In this document: positions 51,480-60,818 of the stretch, one piece after another
Position numbering within the stretch: position 1 is the first letter of the stretch
How the letters are laid out: each line of letters opens with the position of its first letter
Assembly (NCBI RefSeq): GCF_024723825.1
Contig: NZ_JANQBQ010000001.1
Location: forward strand, 434,001 to 498,000
DNA from: Romboutsia lituseburensis
GTDB taxonomy: Bacteria; Bacillota; Clostridia; Peptostreptococcales; Peptostreptococcaceae
Length of the DNA: 64,000 nt
Direction of reading: 5' to 3'
The notes under the pieces: generated by a model
The model's database searches: none
Told to the model about the DNA's origin: nothing
The model's input: only the letters and a program-made list of their open reading frames with translations
Translations under genes and position numbers: made by a program

Positions 51480-52220
51480 ATGAGTAATAAAACAGTACTA
51501 ATAACAGGTGCTTCTAGGGGGATTGGTAGAGCCACTGCTAGATTATTTGCACAAAATAATTATAATGTTTTGATAAACTATAATAAATCAGAAAAAGAGG
51601 CATATTCTCTTCTTAAAGAATTAAAAGATAATGGATATAGTGCAGATATTTACAAGGCTGATGTATCTAACCCTTTTGAAGTGAATTTAATGGTAAAACA
51701 TTGCATAGGTACATTCGGTAAAATAGATGTTCTTATAAATAATGCTGGAATAGCTACAGCTAGATTATTTACAGATATAACATATGAAGAATGGAATGAG
51801 ATGATAAACACTAATTTAAATAGTGTGTTTTATACAACACAAGCTTCTCTTAAATATATGATTAGTGAGCACGCTGGAAAGATAATTAATATATCTTCTA
51901 TATGGGGAATGGTTGGAGGATCTTTAGAAGTTCATTACTCTACTTCTAAAGCTGCTATAATAGGAATGTCTAAAGCTCTAGCAAAGGAACTAGGTCCATC
52001 TAATATTCAAGTTAATTGTATCGCTCCAGGAGCAATTCAAACTGATATGTTAAAAAATGTTAGTGAAGAAGTTCTAGAGGGCTTAAAAGAAGAAACTCCT
52101 TTAATGAGATTAGGAACACCAGAAGATATTGCTAATTGTGCGCTATTTTTAGCTAGTGATAATGCAAGTTTTATAACTGGGCAAGTTATAAGCCCTAATG
52201 GCGGATTTGTAATAGTTTAA
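51480..52220 (+). CDS. short-chain dehydrogenase/reductase (FabG-like)
   Basis: The 246-residue protein has the SDR motifs: TVLITGASRGIGRATARLF (NADP-binding), NNAG near 87, catalytic Ser in NISSIWGMVGG, and YSTSKAAIIG with Tyr and Lys. NGGFVIV ends it. The EF-P 5-aminopentanone reductase (YmfI) of Firmicutes and 3-oxoacyl-ACP reductases share this form; the fatty-acid genes are not adjacent, so YmfI-like is a fair guess only. The start is the ATG after AAAGGA; an ORF start 39 bp earlier lies at a weaker site. It is a single gene. Confidence 0.82.
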   Translation: MSNKTVLITGASRGIGRATARLFAQNNYNVLINYNKSEKEAYSLLKELKDNGYSADIYKADVSNPFEVNLMVKHCIGTFGKIDVLINNAGIATARLFTDITYEEWNEMINTNLNSVFYTTQASLKYMISEHAGKIINISSIWGMVGGSLEVHYSTSKAAIIGMSKALAKELGPSNIQVNCIAPGAIQTDMLKNVSEEVLEGLKEETPLMRLGTPEDIANCALFLASDNASFITGQVISPNGGFVIV

Positions 52221-52241
52221 AATTTGTACAAAAAATATTAG

Positions 52242-52275
52242 AAGCTCTGATTTTAATAATTCAGAGCTTTATTTT
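52242..52275. terminator. bidirectional terminator after the SDR gene
   Basis: AAGCTCTGA / TCAGAGCTT between convergent genes. Confidence 0.8.
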
Positions 52276-53392
52276 ACATTGAGTATACATCTGAAAACTC
52301 AACATTACATTTTTCAATTCTTAAATGTTCATTATCCATATCAAATTTTTCAATACTATTTTCTTGTATTACTTTTATTGGAATCTCAAATATGAATTCT
52401 GAACCTTCCCCAAGTTCGCTATTTACATAAATCTCTCCATCATGCATATTAACTAAAGATTTTACTAGTGATAAGCCAATACCACTACCTTCAGATTTAA
52501 CTCTATATTTACGGTCATCTTGTACATATCTTTCAAAGATATATGGTAATTTTTCTTGGCTTATTCCGCTTCCATTGTCTTTTATAGACACACGAACTTT
52601 TGATGGGAAAGTGTTTATTAAAACATTAATTTCTCCACCATTATCTGTATACTTGATCGAGTTTGATAATAAATTAAGTACTATTCTTTCAATTTTATCT
52701 GGATCACAAGCAACTGTTAATTCTTCACAATCGGTATCAAATACTAAATTTATTCCTTTTGTTTCCATATAGCTAGATACAGAAAGAGTAATCTCTTCTA
52801 TTATATTTATTATATTATGATTTCCTAATTGCAATTGATAGTACCCTGTTTCTATTCTAGTCATATCTATAATATTATTTGCTAGTCTTAACAATCTATA
52901 TGAGTTTTGCTTTATACACTTTGTATGCCTATTTATATCTGTACCATTTACTGAATTTATATTACCTTTAGCAACGTTTTTTTCTATTAACTGAATTGTA
53001 CCTAAAATTAAATTTAATGGTGTTTTGAATTCGTGAGATATATTTCCAAAAAATTCATTTCTCATTTCTTCTTTATCTGTATTATTACAATTACAAATTA
53101 TAATAAAAGCATCCTTATTTTCAAAAATAGATTTTTTTATATTTCCATTAAATAAAACTTTATCTTTTGCATTATTATAAAAGTATAAATCTATATTATG
53201 TAGAGACTTATTTTCATTCAACTGTTCTATAATAAAATTAAAATCTTTATCCACTAAAATTGAATTTAGGTCTCTAAGTTCATCAAGTGTATATTTTAGC
53301 TTGTTTAATAAGGATGTATTTGCAAACATTATACATCCGTTTTCATCAACAACCAATACATAATCGGTTATTGTATTTAAAATATCTATCAT
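52274..53392 (-). CDS. PAS-domain sensor histidine kinase
   Basis: The 372-residue protein has a PAS-like N-terminal domain (DYVLVVDENGCIMFANTSLLNKLKYT), a dimerisation domain with phospho-His in FGNISHEFKTPLNLI, and a HATPase domain: N box NLLSNSIKYTDNGG, G1 DNGSGISQ, F box YIFERY, G2 GSGIGLSLVKS. No membrane segment is seen, so it is a cytosolic kinase. There is no response-regulator gene beside it (orphan). The start is ATG eight nt after GGGGAG, not the GTG three codons earlier. In clostridia orphan kinases of this form can feed Spo0A; this is inference. Confidence 0.87.
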   Translation of the reverse strand: MIDILNTITDYVLVVDENGCIMFANTSLLNKLKYTLDELRDLNSILVDKDFNFIIEQLNENKSLHNIDLYFYNNAKDKVLFNGNIKKSIFENKDAFIIICNCNNTDKEEMRNEFFGNISHEFKTPLNLILGTIQLIEKNVAKGNINSVNGTDINRHTKCIKQNSYRLLRLANNIIDMTRIETGYYQLQLGNHNIINIIEEITLSVSSYMETKGINLVFDTDCEELTVACDPDKIERIVLNLLSNSIKYTDNGGEINVLINTFPSKVRVSIKDNGSGISQEKLPYIFERYVQDDRKYRVKSEGSGIGLSLVKSLVNMHDGEIYVNSELGEGSEFIFEIPIKVIQENSIEKFDMDNEHLRIEKCNVEFSDVYSM

Positions 53393-53640
53393 TAGTAGCA
53401 CTCCCCCTAAAAACTTTCCCCTAATTCTATCTAGCTATATACATTATAGCATGTTATTTAACAAAATGTGAATTATTCTCTAAAAAATGTTAATAAATGA
53501 TTTATTACTGTTGATAAGTTGTTGTTTTTTGTTAACAACATCCAACAATTAGCTCAAACTGAATTAAAATTATTTTGAGTAAATTTTCATTTTATGGTAA
53601 TATTAATAATTGAAAATGATAGAAAGATATAGGTGATTAT

Positions 53641-54015
53641 ATGGACTTATTACAATTTACAAATCCAAATTTATTTAAAAGTATTTCATTAGATCAAGAA
53701 ACATTAATATTGGTTAGTAAAGATTCTAAATATACTTTTCATATAAACTTTAAAGATGAAATAAAAGGTGTAGATTTTTATGAACTGGCTTTAGCAACTG
53801 AAAATTCATCTGGATACATAAACAAATCTGGTACAGTAAAGGTAATACAAAAATTTGTACTAGATGTTTTAAATGATAAAGTTAAAAATGTAGAAGATGA
53901 AGATACTAAAGAAAATAAACCTTATAAATCAAATACTAATAAAAAAATAGCTAAAAAATCTGTTAACAATAACGATAATAAAAATAAATTTTATAAAAAC
54001 TTAAAGAAGCGTTAA
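53641..54015 (+). CDS. unknown protein, lysine-rich tail, 124 aa
   Basis: The 124-residue protein begins MDLLQFTNPNLFKSISLDQE, has a β-rich first half (LILVSKDSKYTFHINFK) and a disordered tail rich in Lys, Asn and Asp from about residue 88 (ENKPYKSNTNKKIAKKS). Not recognised. TAGGTGATT precedes the ATG. It is divergent from the kinase gene. Confidence 0.6.
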   Translation: MDLLQFTNPNLFKSISLDQETLILVSKDSKYTFHINFKDEIKGVDFYELALATENSSGYINKSGTVKVIQKFVLDVLNDKVKNVEDEDTKENKPYKSNTNKKIAKKSVNNNDNKNKFYKNLKKR

Positions 54016-54023
54016 AGATTATT

Positions 54024-54069
54024 ACACAACATGAAAAACTTAAAACACAAGTTTATGTTGTGTATTTTT
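54024..54069. terminator. bidirectional terminator before the DUF134 gene
   Basis: ACACAACAT / ATGTTGTGT with inner ACTT/AAGT. Confidence 0.75.
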
Positions 54070-54458
54070 TATTTACAAAATCCAGCTTCTTTATTGGTCA
54101 TTATCTTATTAGAATTACAAAGAGGGCAAGCTATTTTATTATTTAAATAGTTCACTGTGTATATCTCTCCACACACAGCACATCTAAACTTGCAAATAGT
54201 AGTTATTTTTTTTTCAGGCAAATATTCATCTATTATAATAGGTATATTTTCTATAATTGATGTTGCCATTTTTTTTCTAGCGCTTAATACTAAGTTACTA
54301 AATTCATCAGTTGAGACTTTAAGCTTTCTAGCACATTTTTTGTTTTTTAAATTATCTATATCAATAAGTTTTATAGCTTCTATTTCAATAGGCGTCATCC
54401 TGATACTTTTTTCTGAAGGTTTATTTATATCTTGATTATTAATGTGATTGATATTCAT
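54069..54458 (-). CDS. DUF134-type helix-turn-helix protein with zinc ribbon
   Basis: The 129-residue protein has RMTPIEIEAIKLIDIDNLKNKKCARKLKVSTDEFSNLVLSARKKM in its first half, the sigma-4-like HTH of DUF134 family proteins. A C-terminal four-cysteine zinc ribbon (FRCAVCGEIYTVN, IACPLCNSNK) follows. It probably binds DNA and regulates nearby or redox-related genes; targets are unknown. AAGGAGG precedes the ATG. It lies 75 bp upstream of the glucosaminidase stop region on the same strand with different expression likely. Confidence 0.82.
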   Translation of the reverse strand: MNINHINNQDINKPSEKSIRMTPIEIEAIKLIDIDNLKNKKCARKLKVSTDEFSNLVLSARKKMATSIIENIPIIIDEYLPEKKITTICKFRCAVCGEIYTVNYLNNKIACPLCNSNKIMTNKEAGFCK

Positions 54459-54533
54459 ATTTTACCCTCCTTAAAAAGTTATAAAACAATTAATGATATA
54501 TACTATGCTTATTAAAGATAAATGTTAAATTTC

Positions 54534-55259
54534 TTATTGAAGATATAAGTTTTTATATGTTTTTAAAAAACCATGAGCTAGTTTATCTACTTTGCCATCC
54601 CAATTCTTACCTTTACCTTCATCTGGGCAATAATTTATTTGCACATCATCAACCGCAACACCTAAGTAATAGGGTCCACCTTTAGATAAATAGTTTTTTG
54701 ATAAATGCCTGGCAGTTTGTACTACAGATTCATACTGACTTGAAAATAAATGTCCTTCTGAATCATCACTATAAACTTCATAACCAGTTAAATTATTATC
54801 TTCTACTGCCCTTCTTGATGTAGCAAATCCACTTTCTAAAGCTACAATTGCAGCCATTGTAAATGCATTTACACCATATTTCTTCTCAGCATCAACAATT
54901 GCTCCTGACAAATGAGCCATAGTAGATGCACCTGTATAATTCATAAAAACATTATTTAGCTCTTTTTCAGTAATACCACTTACTAATGTCATATCATCTC
55001 TACTATAGTTTACGTTTTGTTTTCTTAAATTTTCTTTTTCTTCTAATAGAATGTTCTCTCTTTGAGAATTAGCAACATTTATACTAGTACTACTTTTAAC
55101 AATAGTCTGTTCAACTACAGTATTTTTGCTATAATAATCAAAGTCTATTGAGCATAAATTTGAATTATTATATGCTGAACTACTTCTAGATGAAGAATTA
55201 AATCCTAGCATTAAAGAAGTCAAACATATTAAGCTAATAACTTTTTTACTCAGTTTCAT
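54534..55259 (-). CDS. secreted glucosaminidase (GH73-like)
   Basis: The 241-residue protein starts at the ATG eight nt after AAGGAGAC. An ORF start 33 bp earlier has no site. It has a signal peptide (KKVISLICLTSLMLGFNSSS), a linker to residue ~95, and a glucosaminidase domain from about 105 to the end. Catalytic Glu is in VALESGFATSRRA, followed by the NNLTGYEVYSD and QTARHLSKNY segments. It cuts N-acetylglucosamine in peptidoglycan. No WalR-like box was seen upstream, unlike the NlpC/P60 gene. It is a single gene. Confidence 0.88.
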   Translation of the reverse strand: MKLSKKVISLICLTSLMLGFNSSSRSSSAYNNSNLCSIDFDYYSKNTVVEQTIVKSSTSINVANSQRENILLEEKENLRKQNVNYSRDDMTLVSGITEKELNNVFMNYTGASTMAHLSGAIVDAEKKYGVNAFTMAAIVALESGFATSRRAVEDNNLTGYEVYSDDSEGHLFSSQYESVVQTARHLSKNYLSKGGPYYLGVAVDDVQINYCPDEGKGKNWDGKVDKLAHGFLKTYKNLYLQ

Positions 55260-55510
55260 ATTATTTGTCTCCTTGCTTTTATATAAATTCACCTCTTGGA
55301 TAGTTATATATAGTTCAATATATGACTAAAATATCCTTTATGTAAATTTATATTGCATTTTATCTAGTTTTTATATTTTTTTGCATTTTAAAAATTTTTT
55401 CGACTAGTTTTTGTATAAGTTTTAAGTGTTTATTGTAATATTATATTTATTAAAGTATTTTATTTTTGTCGTAATAGATAAATAATTCTTGTACAATTTT
55501 TATATTAAAT

Positions 55511-55554
55511 AAAATACCTACACTAATGTATAAATTATAATGTAGGTATTTTTT
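55511..55554. terminator. bidirectional terminator after the Ca-ATPase gene
   Basis: AAAATACCTACA / TGTAGGTATTTT stem with T runs; it overlaps the ATPase stop region. Confidence 0.85.
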
Positions 55555-55555
55555 A

Positions 55556-58294
55556 TTAATTTTTAAATTTTTTATATTGTTCTTTTGCTATTCTAAGTAC
55601 AAATTTTACAACTTCATTTAGTACAAGTACTGTAGATGCTAGAATTACTATCTTGAACCACATAATATGATTTAGTGATACAGAATTAAAGAATCCTTTA
55701 AATACTTGTGTGAATAATATTTGTGCTATAGATGTTATAAGTATAACTTGCAGTGCTAATTTATTTTTAAAGAAGTTTGGTATAGTACTATTTAATCCAA
55801 ATTCTCTACAGTTTAAAGCATTAAATAGAGCACAAAATGCAAATAATGAGAACACAACAGTTGGCTGTTCACTTGGTGTGGCTTTTAATATGTTAAATAG
55901 ATATTGTCCATACACAATGGCTATTATTAAAAATGCGTTTATAAATATATTTACGGCCATACTTCTTGCAATTATTCCAGACTTTCTATTTATAGGCTTT
56001 CTATTTAAAACATAGTCTCTTACAGGTTCTAAACCTAATGCTAAAGCTGGAGGTCCATCCATTATTATATTGACCCATAATAGCTGAATAGTCGTAAAGG
56101 GCATTTCTTTACCCATAAGCTGAGAAATAACAGCTATTGCAAATGCAACAATATTTACTGTAAGCTGAAATTGTATAAATCTTTGGAAATTTTCATATAT
56201 ACCTCTCCCCCATTTTATACCATCAACTATTGTACTAAAGCTATCATCAGTTAATATTATATCTGCTGCATTTTTAGAAACTTCAGTCCCTGATATCCCC
56301 ATAGCAATGCCTACATCAGCTTTATTAAGGGCAGGAGCATCATTTATACCATCACCTGTAACAGCAACAACTTCTCCATTTTTTTGAAGAGCTTGTACTA
56401 TTCTCATTTTAGTATCAGGTTTTGAACGTGCTACTATTGATATGTCATTTATCTCTTCCATTAAATCTTTATCGCTCAAAGCATCTATATACGTAGCTTC
56501 TACAGCTTTTTTACCATTTTTTAATAATCCTATTTCTTCTCCTATTGCTTTTGCAGTATTTATGTTATCTCCTGTTAACATTTTTACAGAAACACCAGCA
56601 TTTTTTGCAATATTAATAGACTCTTTTACTCCATCTCTAAGTGGATCTATTATTCCTACAAAACCTCCGAAAACTAAAGCGTCTCCTCTATCTAAACTAA
56701 CCTCGGATGTAAAGGCCGCTTCTATATAAGATCTGCTTACTTCTTTATATGCAAATCCTAATGTTCTCATTGATTTTGTTTGTAGTTTTTTTATTTCAGC
56801 TATCATATTCTCTCTAAGGCTATTTGTCATAGGTACTACCTTTGAACCTTTTTGCATATACATGCATTCTTTTAGAAGAACTTCTGGCGCACCTTTACAA
56901 AGAATAACTCCTTGATTGTCCTTCACTATAGTAGAAGTCATACGTTTTTTCTCTGAACTAAAAGGTATTTGAAAAGCTATCATTGTATTTTGTCTCATAC
57001 CTTGATAATCTTTTTCTTTGTGATATAAAAGTAATGCACATTCTGTTGCACTTCCTATATATTTGAATGAATTATCTTCTTTTTCTATATCTGCAGTTGA
57101 ATTTATTATACAGTTTTCTTCAAAGTAACTATTACTTTTGTAGTTTGAACTATCTACATAATTACCATCTATATATGCAACTTCAACTTTCATTTTGTTT
57201 TGTGTTAGTGTACCTGTTTTATCAGAGCAAATTACTGAAACAGCACCTATAGTCTCACAAGCTTCTTTCTTAGTGACAAGAGCGTTTATTTTAGCCATTT
57301 TTTGCATTGTAATAGCTAAAGTAACATTTATCATAGTTGGTAATCCCTCTGGAACAGTTGCAACTATTAAAGCTATACATACCATATAAATATCTTTTGT
57401 TGGTTCTAAGGATTGTAAAAAAGGTATAAACCCAGATGTATTTATTTGTATTTGACCTTTTAGCTGCATTTCCATTATCATGTAAAGACAAAGCAGTGTA
57501 GCTACTAAACCAGATATAGATGCTATTTTTGCACCTAATTTTCCTAATTTTATCTGAAGAGGTGTTTGTACATTATCTTCACCTAAATTTTGTGCAATTT
57601 TACCCATTTCAGTATTATCGCCTATAGAAGTAACAACCATGACCCCTCTACCGTATGCTACCAAAGTTCCTCCAAATACCATATTTATTTGTTTAGCAGG
57701 TATTGTATCTTGTTCCATTATTTCTGTCTTTCCATAAATAACGTCCATATCTATAGTAGCATTTGCATCTTTTAATACATCCGCAGATTCTCCTGTTAAC
57801 ATATCTTCTCTTAGTTTTAAGTCATGAGATTCTAATAGTCTTCCATCCGCTGGGACCATATCACCAGTTTCTATATGTACTATATCTCCAGGAACTAAGT
57901 CATTTTTAGATATTTGAATTATTCTACCATTTCTAATAACTTTAACTTCTATATTCTCAGTCATTTTAGATAAGGCTTGAGCAGCTTTTTTAGATTTACC
58001 TTCTGTTATTATTCCTATCGAAATTCCTAATAAAATAGCTATAATTATGCCTATTGAATCATGTATTTCACCAACAAATGAACTAAGAACGGCAGCACCT
58101 AATAATATAAGTATCATAGGCTCCATTAGGCTTTCACTCAGCTCGTCCCAAAATGTAGGTCCATCTTTTACTGTAAACTCATTTTTACCATATCTCTTTT
58201 TTCTCTCTTCTATATCTACATCATCTAAACCATGTTTTGAGTTTACTTTCAGGTAACTTAATGTTTCTGATATAGATTTGTTGTAGTATCTCAT
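55556..58294 (-). CDS. P2A-type calcium-translocating P-type ATPase
   Basis: The 912-residue protein has the full SERCA/PMR1 order. An N-terminal cation-ATPase domain comes first (YYNKSISETLSYLKVNSKHGL). The actuator has TGES, the phosphorylation site is CSDKTGTLTQNKM, and the nucleotide domain has KGAPEVLL. TGDGINDAPAL forms the hinge, and membrane helix 4 has VPEGLP, the calcium-binding PEGL motif. The C-terminus has three or four further helices. It pumps Ca2+ (or Mn2+) out of the cell. The start is ATG 58294, nine nt after AAGGGG. The ATG at 58303 lies within the site. Confidence 0.94.
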   Translation of the reverse strand: MRYYNKSISETLSYLKVNSKHGLDDVDIEERKKRYGKNEFTVKDGPTFWDELSESLMEPMILILLGAAVLSSFVGEIHDSIGIIIAILLGISIGIITEGKSKKAAQALSKMTENIEVKVIRNGRIIQISKNDLVPGDIVHIETGDMVPADGRLLESHDLKLREDMLTGESADVLKDANATIDMDVIYGKTEIMEQDTIPAKQINMVFGGTLVAYGRGVMVVTSIGDNTEMGKIAQNLGEDNVQTPLQIKLGKLGAKIASISGLVATLLCLYMIMEMQLKGQIQINTSGFIPFLQSLEPTKDIYMVCIALIVATVPEGLPTMINVTLAITMQKMAKINALVTKKEACETIGAVSVICSDKTGTLTQNKMKVEVAYIDGNYVDSSNYKSNSYFEENCIINSTADIEKEDNSFKYIGSATECALLLYHKEKDYQGMRQNTMIAFQIPFSSEKKRMTSTIVKDNQGVILCKGAPEVLLKECMYMQKGSKVVPMTNSLRENMIAEIKKLQTKSMRTLGFAYKEVSRSYIEAAFTSEVSLDRGDALVFGGFVGIIDPLRDGVKESINIAKNAGVSVKMLTGDNINTAKAIGEEIGLLKNGKKAVEATYIDALSDKDLMEEINDISIVARSKPDTKMRIVQALQKNGEVVAVTGDGINDAPALNKADVGIAMGISGTEVSKNAADIILTDDSFSTIVDGIKWGRGIYENFQRFIQFQLTVNIVAFAIAVISQLMGKEMPFTTIQLLWVNIIMDGPPALALGLEPVRDYVLNRKPINRKSGIIARSMAVNIFINAFLIIAIVYGQYLFNILKATPSEQPTVVFSLFAFCALFNALNCREFGLNSTIPNFFKNKLALQVILITSIAQILFTQVFKGFFNSVSLNHIMWFKIVILASTVLVLNEVVKFVLRIAKEQYKKFKN

Positions 58295-58403
58295 ATAATT
58301 CATCCCCTTGGTTCTTTATTTACTTTAAGAAATTATATGAGCCTGTCCTTAGAATTATTCCATCAAATCTCTTTTTAACATAATCTTTACTTTAAAATGA
58401 CAA

Positions 58404-58451
58404 TAAAAAAATGATGTAATAAAGCCATTATGCTTTTTACATCACATTTTT
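58404..58451 (-). terminator. hairpin between the ATPase and Gfo/Idh genes
   Basis: AAAAAATGATGTAATAAAGC with near complement; on either strand it has T-rich tails and could end the oxidoreductase unit. Confidence 0.7.
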
Positions 58452-58507
58452 AAGCAACGGACGAAGTCGTTGGCGACATGAAGTGTAGCGCCCACACAGT
58501 GGCTTAA
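58450..58507. other. GC-rich multi-hairpin element, unknown
   Basis: A GC-rich island in an AT-rich intergenic region. Outer TTAAGC/GCTTAA closes three hairpins: AACG(g)AC-GAA-GTCGTT, GGCGACA-TGAAG-TGTAGCGCC (two-base bulge) and CAC-ACA-GTG. A tail AGCGAAGCGAA and T run follows. It has the look of a compact four-way-junction RNA or a transposon end, and it is not a tRNA. Confidence 0.6.
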
Positions 58508-58528
58508 GCGAAGCGAATTTTTTATATC

Positions 58529-59803
58529 TTATAATTCATTTATATCTTCTTTGATATTATTATAAAAATCAGATAAGTTAATTACTTTATGACTTATTCT
58601 AGAATATTCTGCTGCAAAAGCCATCACATGGCTTTGTACTGAATTTGTAGCAGTTGTTTTTAACTCTCCATCATTAGAACTTATAGAACTTATAAAATCT
58701 TTAATAAGGGAATAGTCGCCTCCACCATGGCCACTTTGATTTATCTTTGGACTAATTATAGTATGAGTATTAGTACCGAATTTATGAATATCTATTATAT
58801 TTTGTGTAAAATTACCTCCAACTTCTCCATGGCTAAACATTAGCTTTATAGTTCTACTACATTCCTCTGTAAAAGCAGATAAATTAAAAGTGGCAGTAAC
58901 TTTATTTTTAAATTCGATTATACTTACCATGTGGTCTACAACATTATTATCACATTTATACACACATCTTCCGTATGGACCATTTTGTAGTGCTTTTTTT
59001 AAATTATACTTTGTAGGGTTAGGATGAACTGAATTCAACGATCTAACTATTTTATCTTCTTGTAGATAAATTTTAATTGCAGAGTAAGGACATGTATTTC
59101 GTAGATCACATTTTACACAGCGATCTTTCATATTGTGTTTAAATGAAGCACTTGTTAAATGACTTAAATTTCCAAATGAAGATATATATTCACCTGGACT
59201 ATCAACTAACCATAAAAGTATATCTAAATCATGACAGCTCTTTGCTAAAATTAAAGGACTAGTTTTGATACTATTTCTCCAGTTACCTCTAGTATAACTA
59301 TGAGCAAAGTGCCAATATCCTATATTTTCATTATGTTGTATGCTTATTAGATCTCCTAAATCTTTGCTTTCAATAATCTTTTTTAGCTCGTTAAAAAATG
59401 GTGTGTATCTTAGTACATGACATACCATGAATACTTGATTATTATATTTTTTTGACAGTTCCCCTAATTTTATAACTTCATTTAAATTATTAGACATAGG
59501 TTTTTCTAACAACACATGATATCCTTTTTCTAAAGCTAATTTAGCAGGTTCAAAATGTGAGTCATCATTGTTAGCTATTATTATAGCATCTGCAATCTTA
59601 TTATTTGCCAATAAGTCTTGCCAAGAGTTAAATATATTTTTTGAATCTAGATTATATTTATTTTTAAAAAGATCCCTTTTTTCATCAATAGGTTCTGCTA
59701 TGGCAACAATTTTTCCTAGTTCTGGGTTATCCAATAAATAAGGTGCATAAGCATACATTCCTCTAGACCCAGCACCTATTACAGCTATTTTTACTTTTTT
59801 CAT
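58529..59803 (-). CDS. Gfo/Idh/MocA-family oxidoreductase
   Basis: The 424-residue protein has an N-terminal NAD(P) Rossmann site (VKIAVIGAGSRGMYAYAPYL) and the conserved EKPMSNNLNE near residue 99. A C-terminal α/β domain holds a four-Cys insert (RCVKCDLRNTCPYSAIK). This insert is seen in the MviM-like subset that acts on sugars and glycosides. The substrate (sugar or inositol type) is not known. AGGAGAG precedes the ATG. It is a single gene with a hairpin both sides. Confidence 0.86.
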   Translation of the reverse strand: MKKVKIAVIGAGSRGMYAYAPYLLDNPELGKIVAIAEPIDEKRDLFKNKYNLDSKNIFNSWQDLLANNKIADAIIIANNDDSHFEPAKLALEKGYHVLLEKPMSNNLNEVIKLGELSKKYNNQVFMVCHVLRYTPFFNELKKIIESKDLGDLISIQHNENIGYWHFAHSYTRGNWRNSIKTSPLILAKSCHDLDILLWLVDSPGEYISSFGNLSHLTSASFKHNMKDRCVKCDLRNTCPYSAIKIYLQEDKIVRSLNSVHPNPTKYNLKKALQNGPYGRCVYKCDNNVVDHMVSIIEFKNKVTATFNLSAFTEECSRTIKLMFSHGEVGGNFTQNIIDIHKFGTNTHTIISPKINQSGHGGGDYSLIKDFISSISSNDGELKTTATNSVQSHVMAFAAEYSRISHKVINLSDFYNNIKEDINEL

Positions 59804-59906
59804 ATAATCTCTCCTGTATTAAGAATATTAATGTATTACTTTATATAAATAGTATCTAAGTTAAAAAAATATTCGTATTGCAACAGTAAAAGATAAGAAA
59901 ACGTAA

Positions 59907-59948
59907 AAAAGCCATAAATTAAGTTTATACAACTTAATTTATGGCTTT
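59907..59948. terminator. bidirectional-looking terminator after the YdcF gene
   Basis: AAAGCCATAAATTAAGTT with its exact complement and five-base loop. Confidence 0.85.
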
Positions 59949-59959
59949 AGTTAATATAT

Positions 59960-60739
59960 CTAATAAATTAATATAGTTTTTAAAAGAGCAAAAAATTCAC
60001 GTGTATAATATACAGGAATAAATGCTAACTTAGATTTGCTAGAATAAAACGTAACATTTGTATATTCATTTCTTTTAGCTAATACAGAGCTTCTTAAACT
60101 ATGAAAATCCGTTGTAACTACCTTTATTTGAAGATCTTTTATGGAAGAGGAGCTATGTTTTTCAATTTTAGCTCTAGAATATTTAAAGTTCTCAAATGTA
60201 TTAGTTGATTTATCCTCTAAGATGATTCTAGAAGGATTTATGTTTTTGTCTATAAGATAATCTTTCATAGCTTGAGCCTCAGATGTTTTTTCATCCGAGC
60301 CTTTACCTCCAGATACAACTATAAAACAATCATCTTTAGTTCTATCTAAATACTCTATTGCTGAATTTAATCTAGATCTCAATGTAAGGCTTGGCCCATT
60401 TTTTTTGACTGCAGCACCTAGTACAATCAAATAATCACACTGATTAGTTATGTCACTTTTAGGATATAGAATCATTAAAGCTTCTCCTATTATAAAAATT
60501 GCTACAATAATAATTATTATTAACTTTATTATTATATTTTCAAGATAGTTTTTCTTTGTCTTATTTTTTATAAATCCATATAAAATAAAACAAATTCCAA
60601 GGCATAAGAAGAATTCATCAAATGCTAGCCCTCCAAATGCAATATTTATATAAGAATAATAAATAATAGAAATTAACCCTATTATAAAGTAAATATAACT
60701 ATTTTTTAATATAGGCATATGTTTTTTAATTGTTATCAC
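59960..60739 (-). CDS. YdcF/SanA-family protein (DUF218)
   Basis: The 259-residue protein has an N-terminal membrane part of about four hydrophobic segments, then the DUF218 domain: YLIVLGAAVKKNGPSLTLRSRLNSAIEYLDR, FIVVSGGKGSDEKTSEAQAMKDYLI, LEDKSTNTFENFKYS and VVTTDFHSLRSSVLAKR. SanA and ElyC relatives act in envelope maintenance; the biochemical role is unknown. Start is uncertain: the GTG at 60739 overlaps AGGGGTG, ATG at 60718 lies 19 nt away, and ATT at 60730 has a good distance. Confidence 0.85.
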   Translation of the reverse strand: MITIKKHMPILKNSYIYFIIGLISIIYYSYINIAFGGLAFDEFFLCLGICFILYGFIKNKTKKNYLENIIIKLIIIIIVAIFIIGEALMILYPKSDITNQCDYLIVLGAAVKKNGPSLTLRSRLNSAIEYLDRTKDDCFIVVSGGKGSDEKTSEAQAMKDYLIDKNINPSRIILEDKSTNTFENFKYSRAKIEKHSSSSIKDLQIKVVTTDFHSLRSSVLAKRNEYTNVTFYSSKSKLAFIPVYYTREFFALLKTILIY

Positions 60740-60780
60740 CCCTAAGAAATTATATCAATTATGTAAATATATGTAAATAA

Positions 60781-60808
60781 AAATAAAGTAGGATATCCTA
60801 CTTTATTT
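60781..60808. terminator. perfect 28-bp palindromic terminator
   Basis: AAATAAAGTAGGAT with exact complement, T runs both sides; downstream of the U32 gene on the minus strand. Confidence 0.8.
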
Positions 60809-60818
60809 TTATTTTATA

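Noticed and set aside
58450-58507. tRNA gene
   Set aside because: Cloverleaf-like outline but no T-loop, no 7-bp acceptor stem and no anticodon arm of 5 bp.
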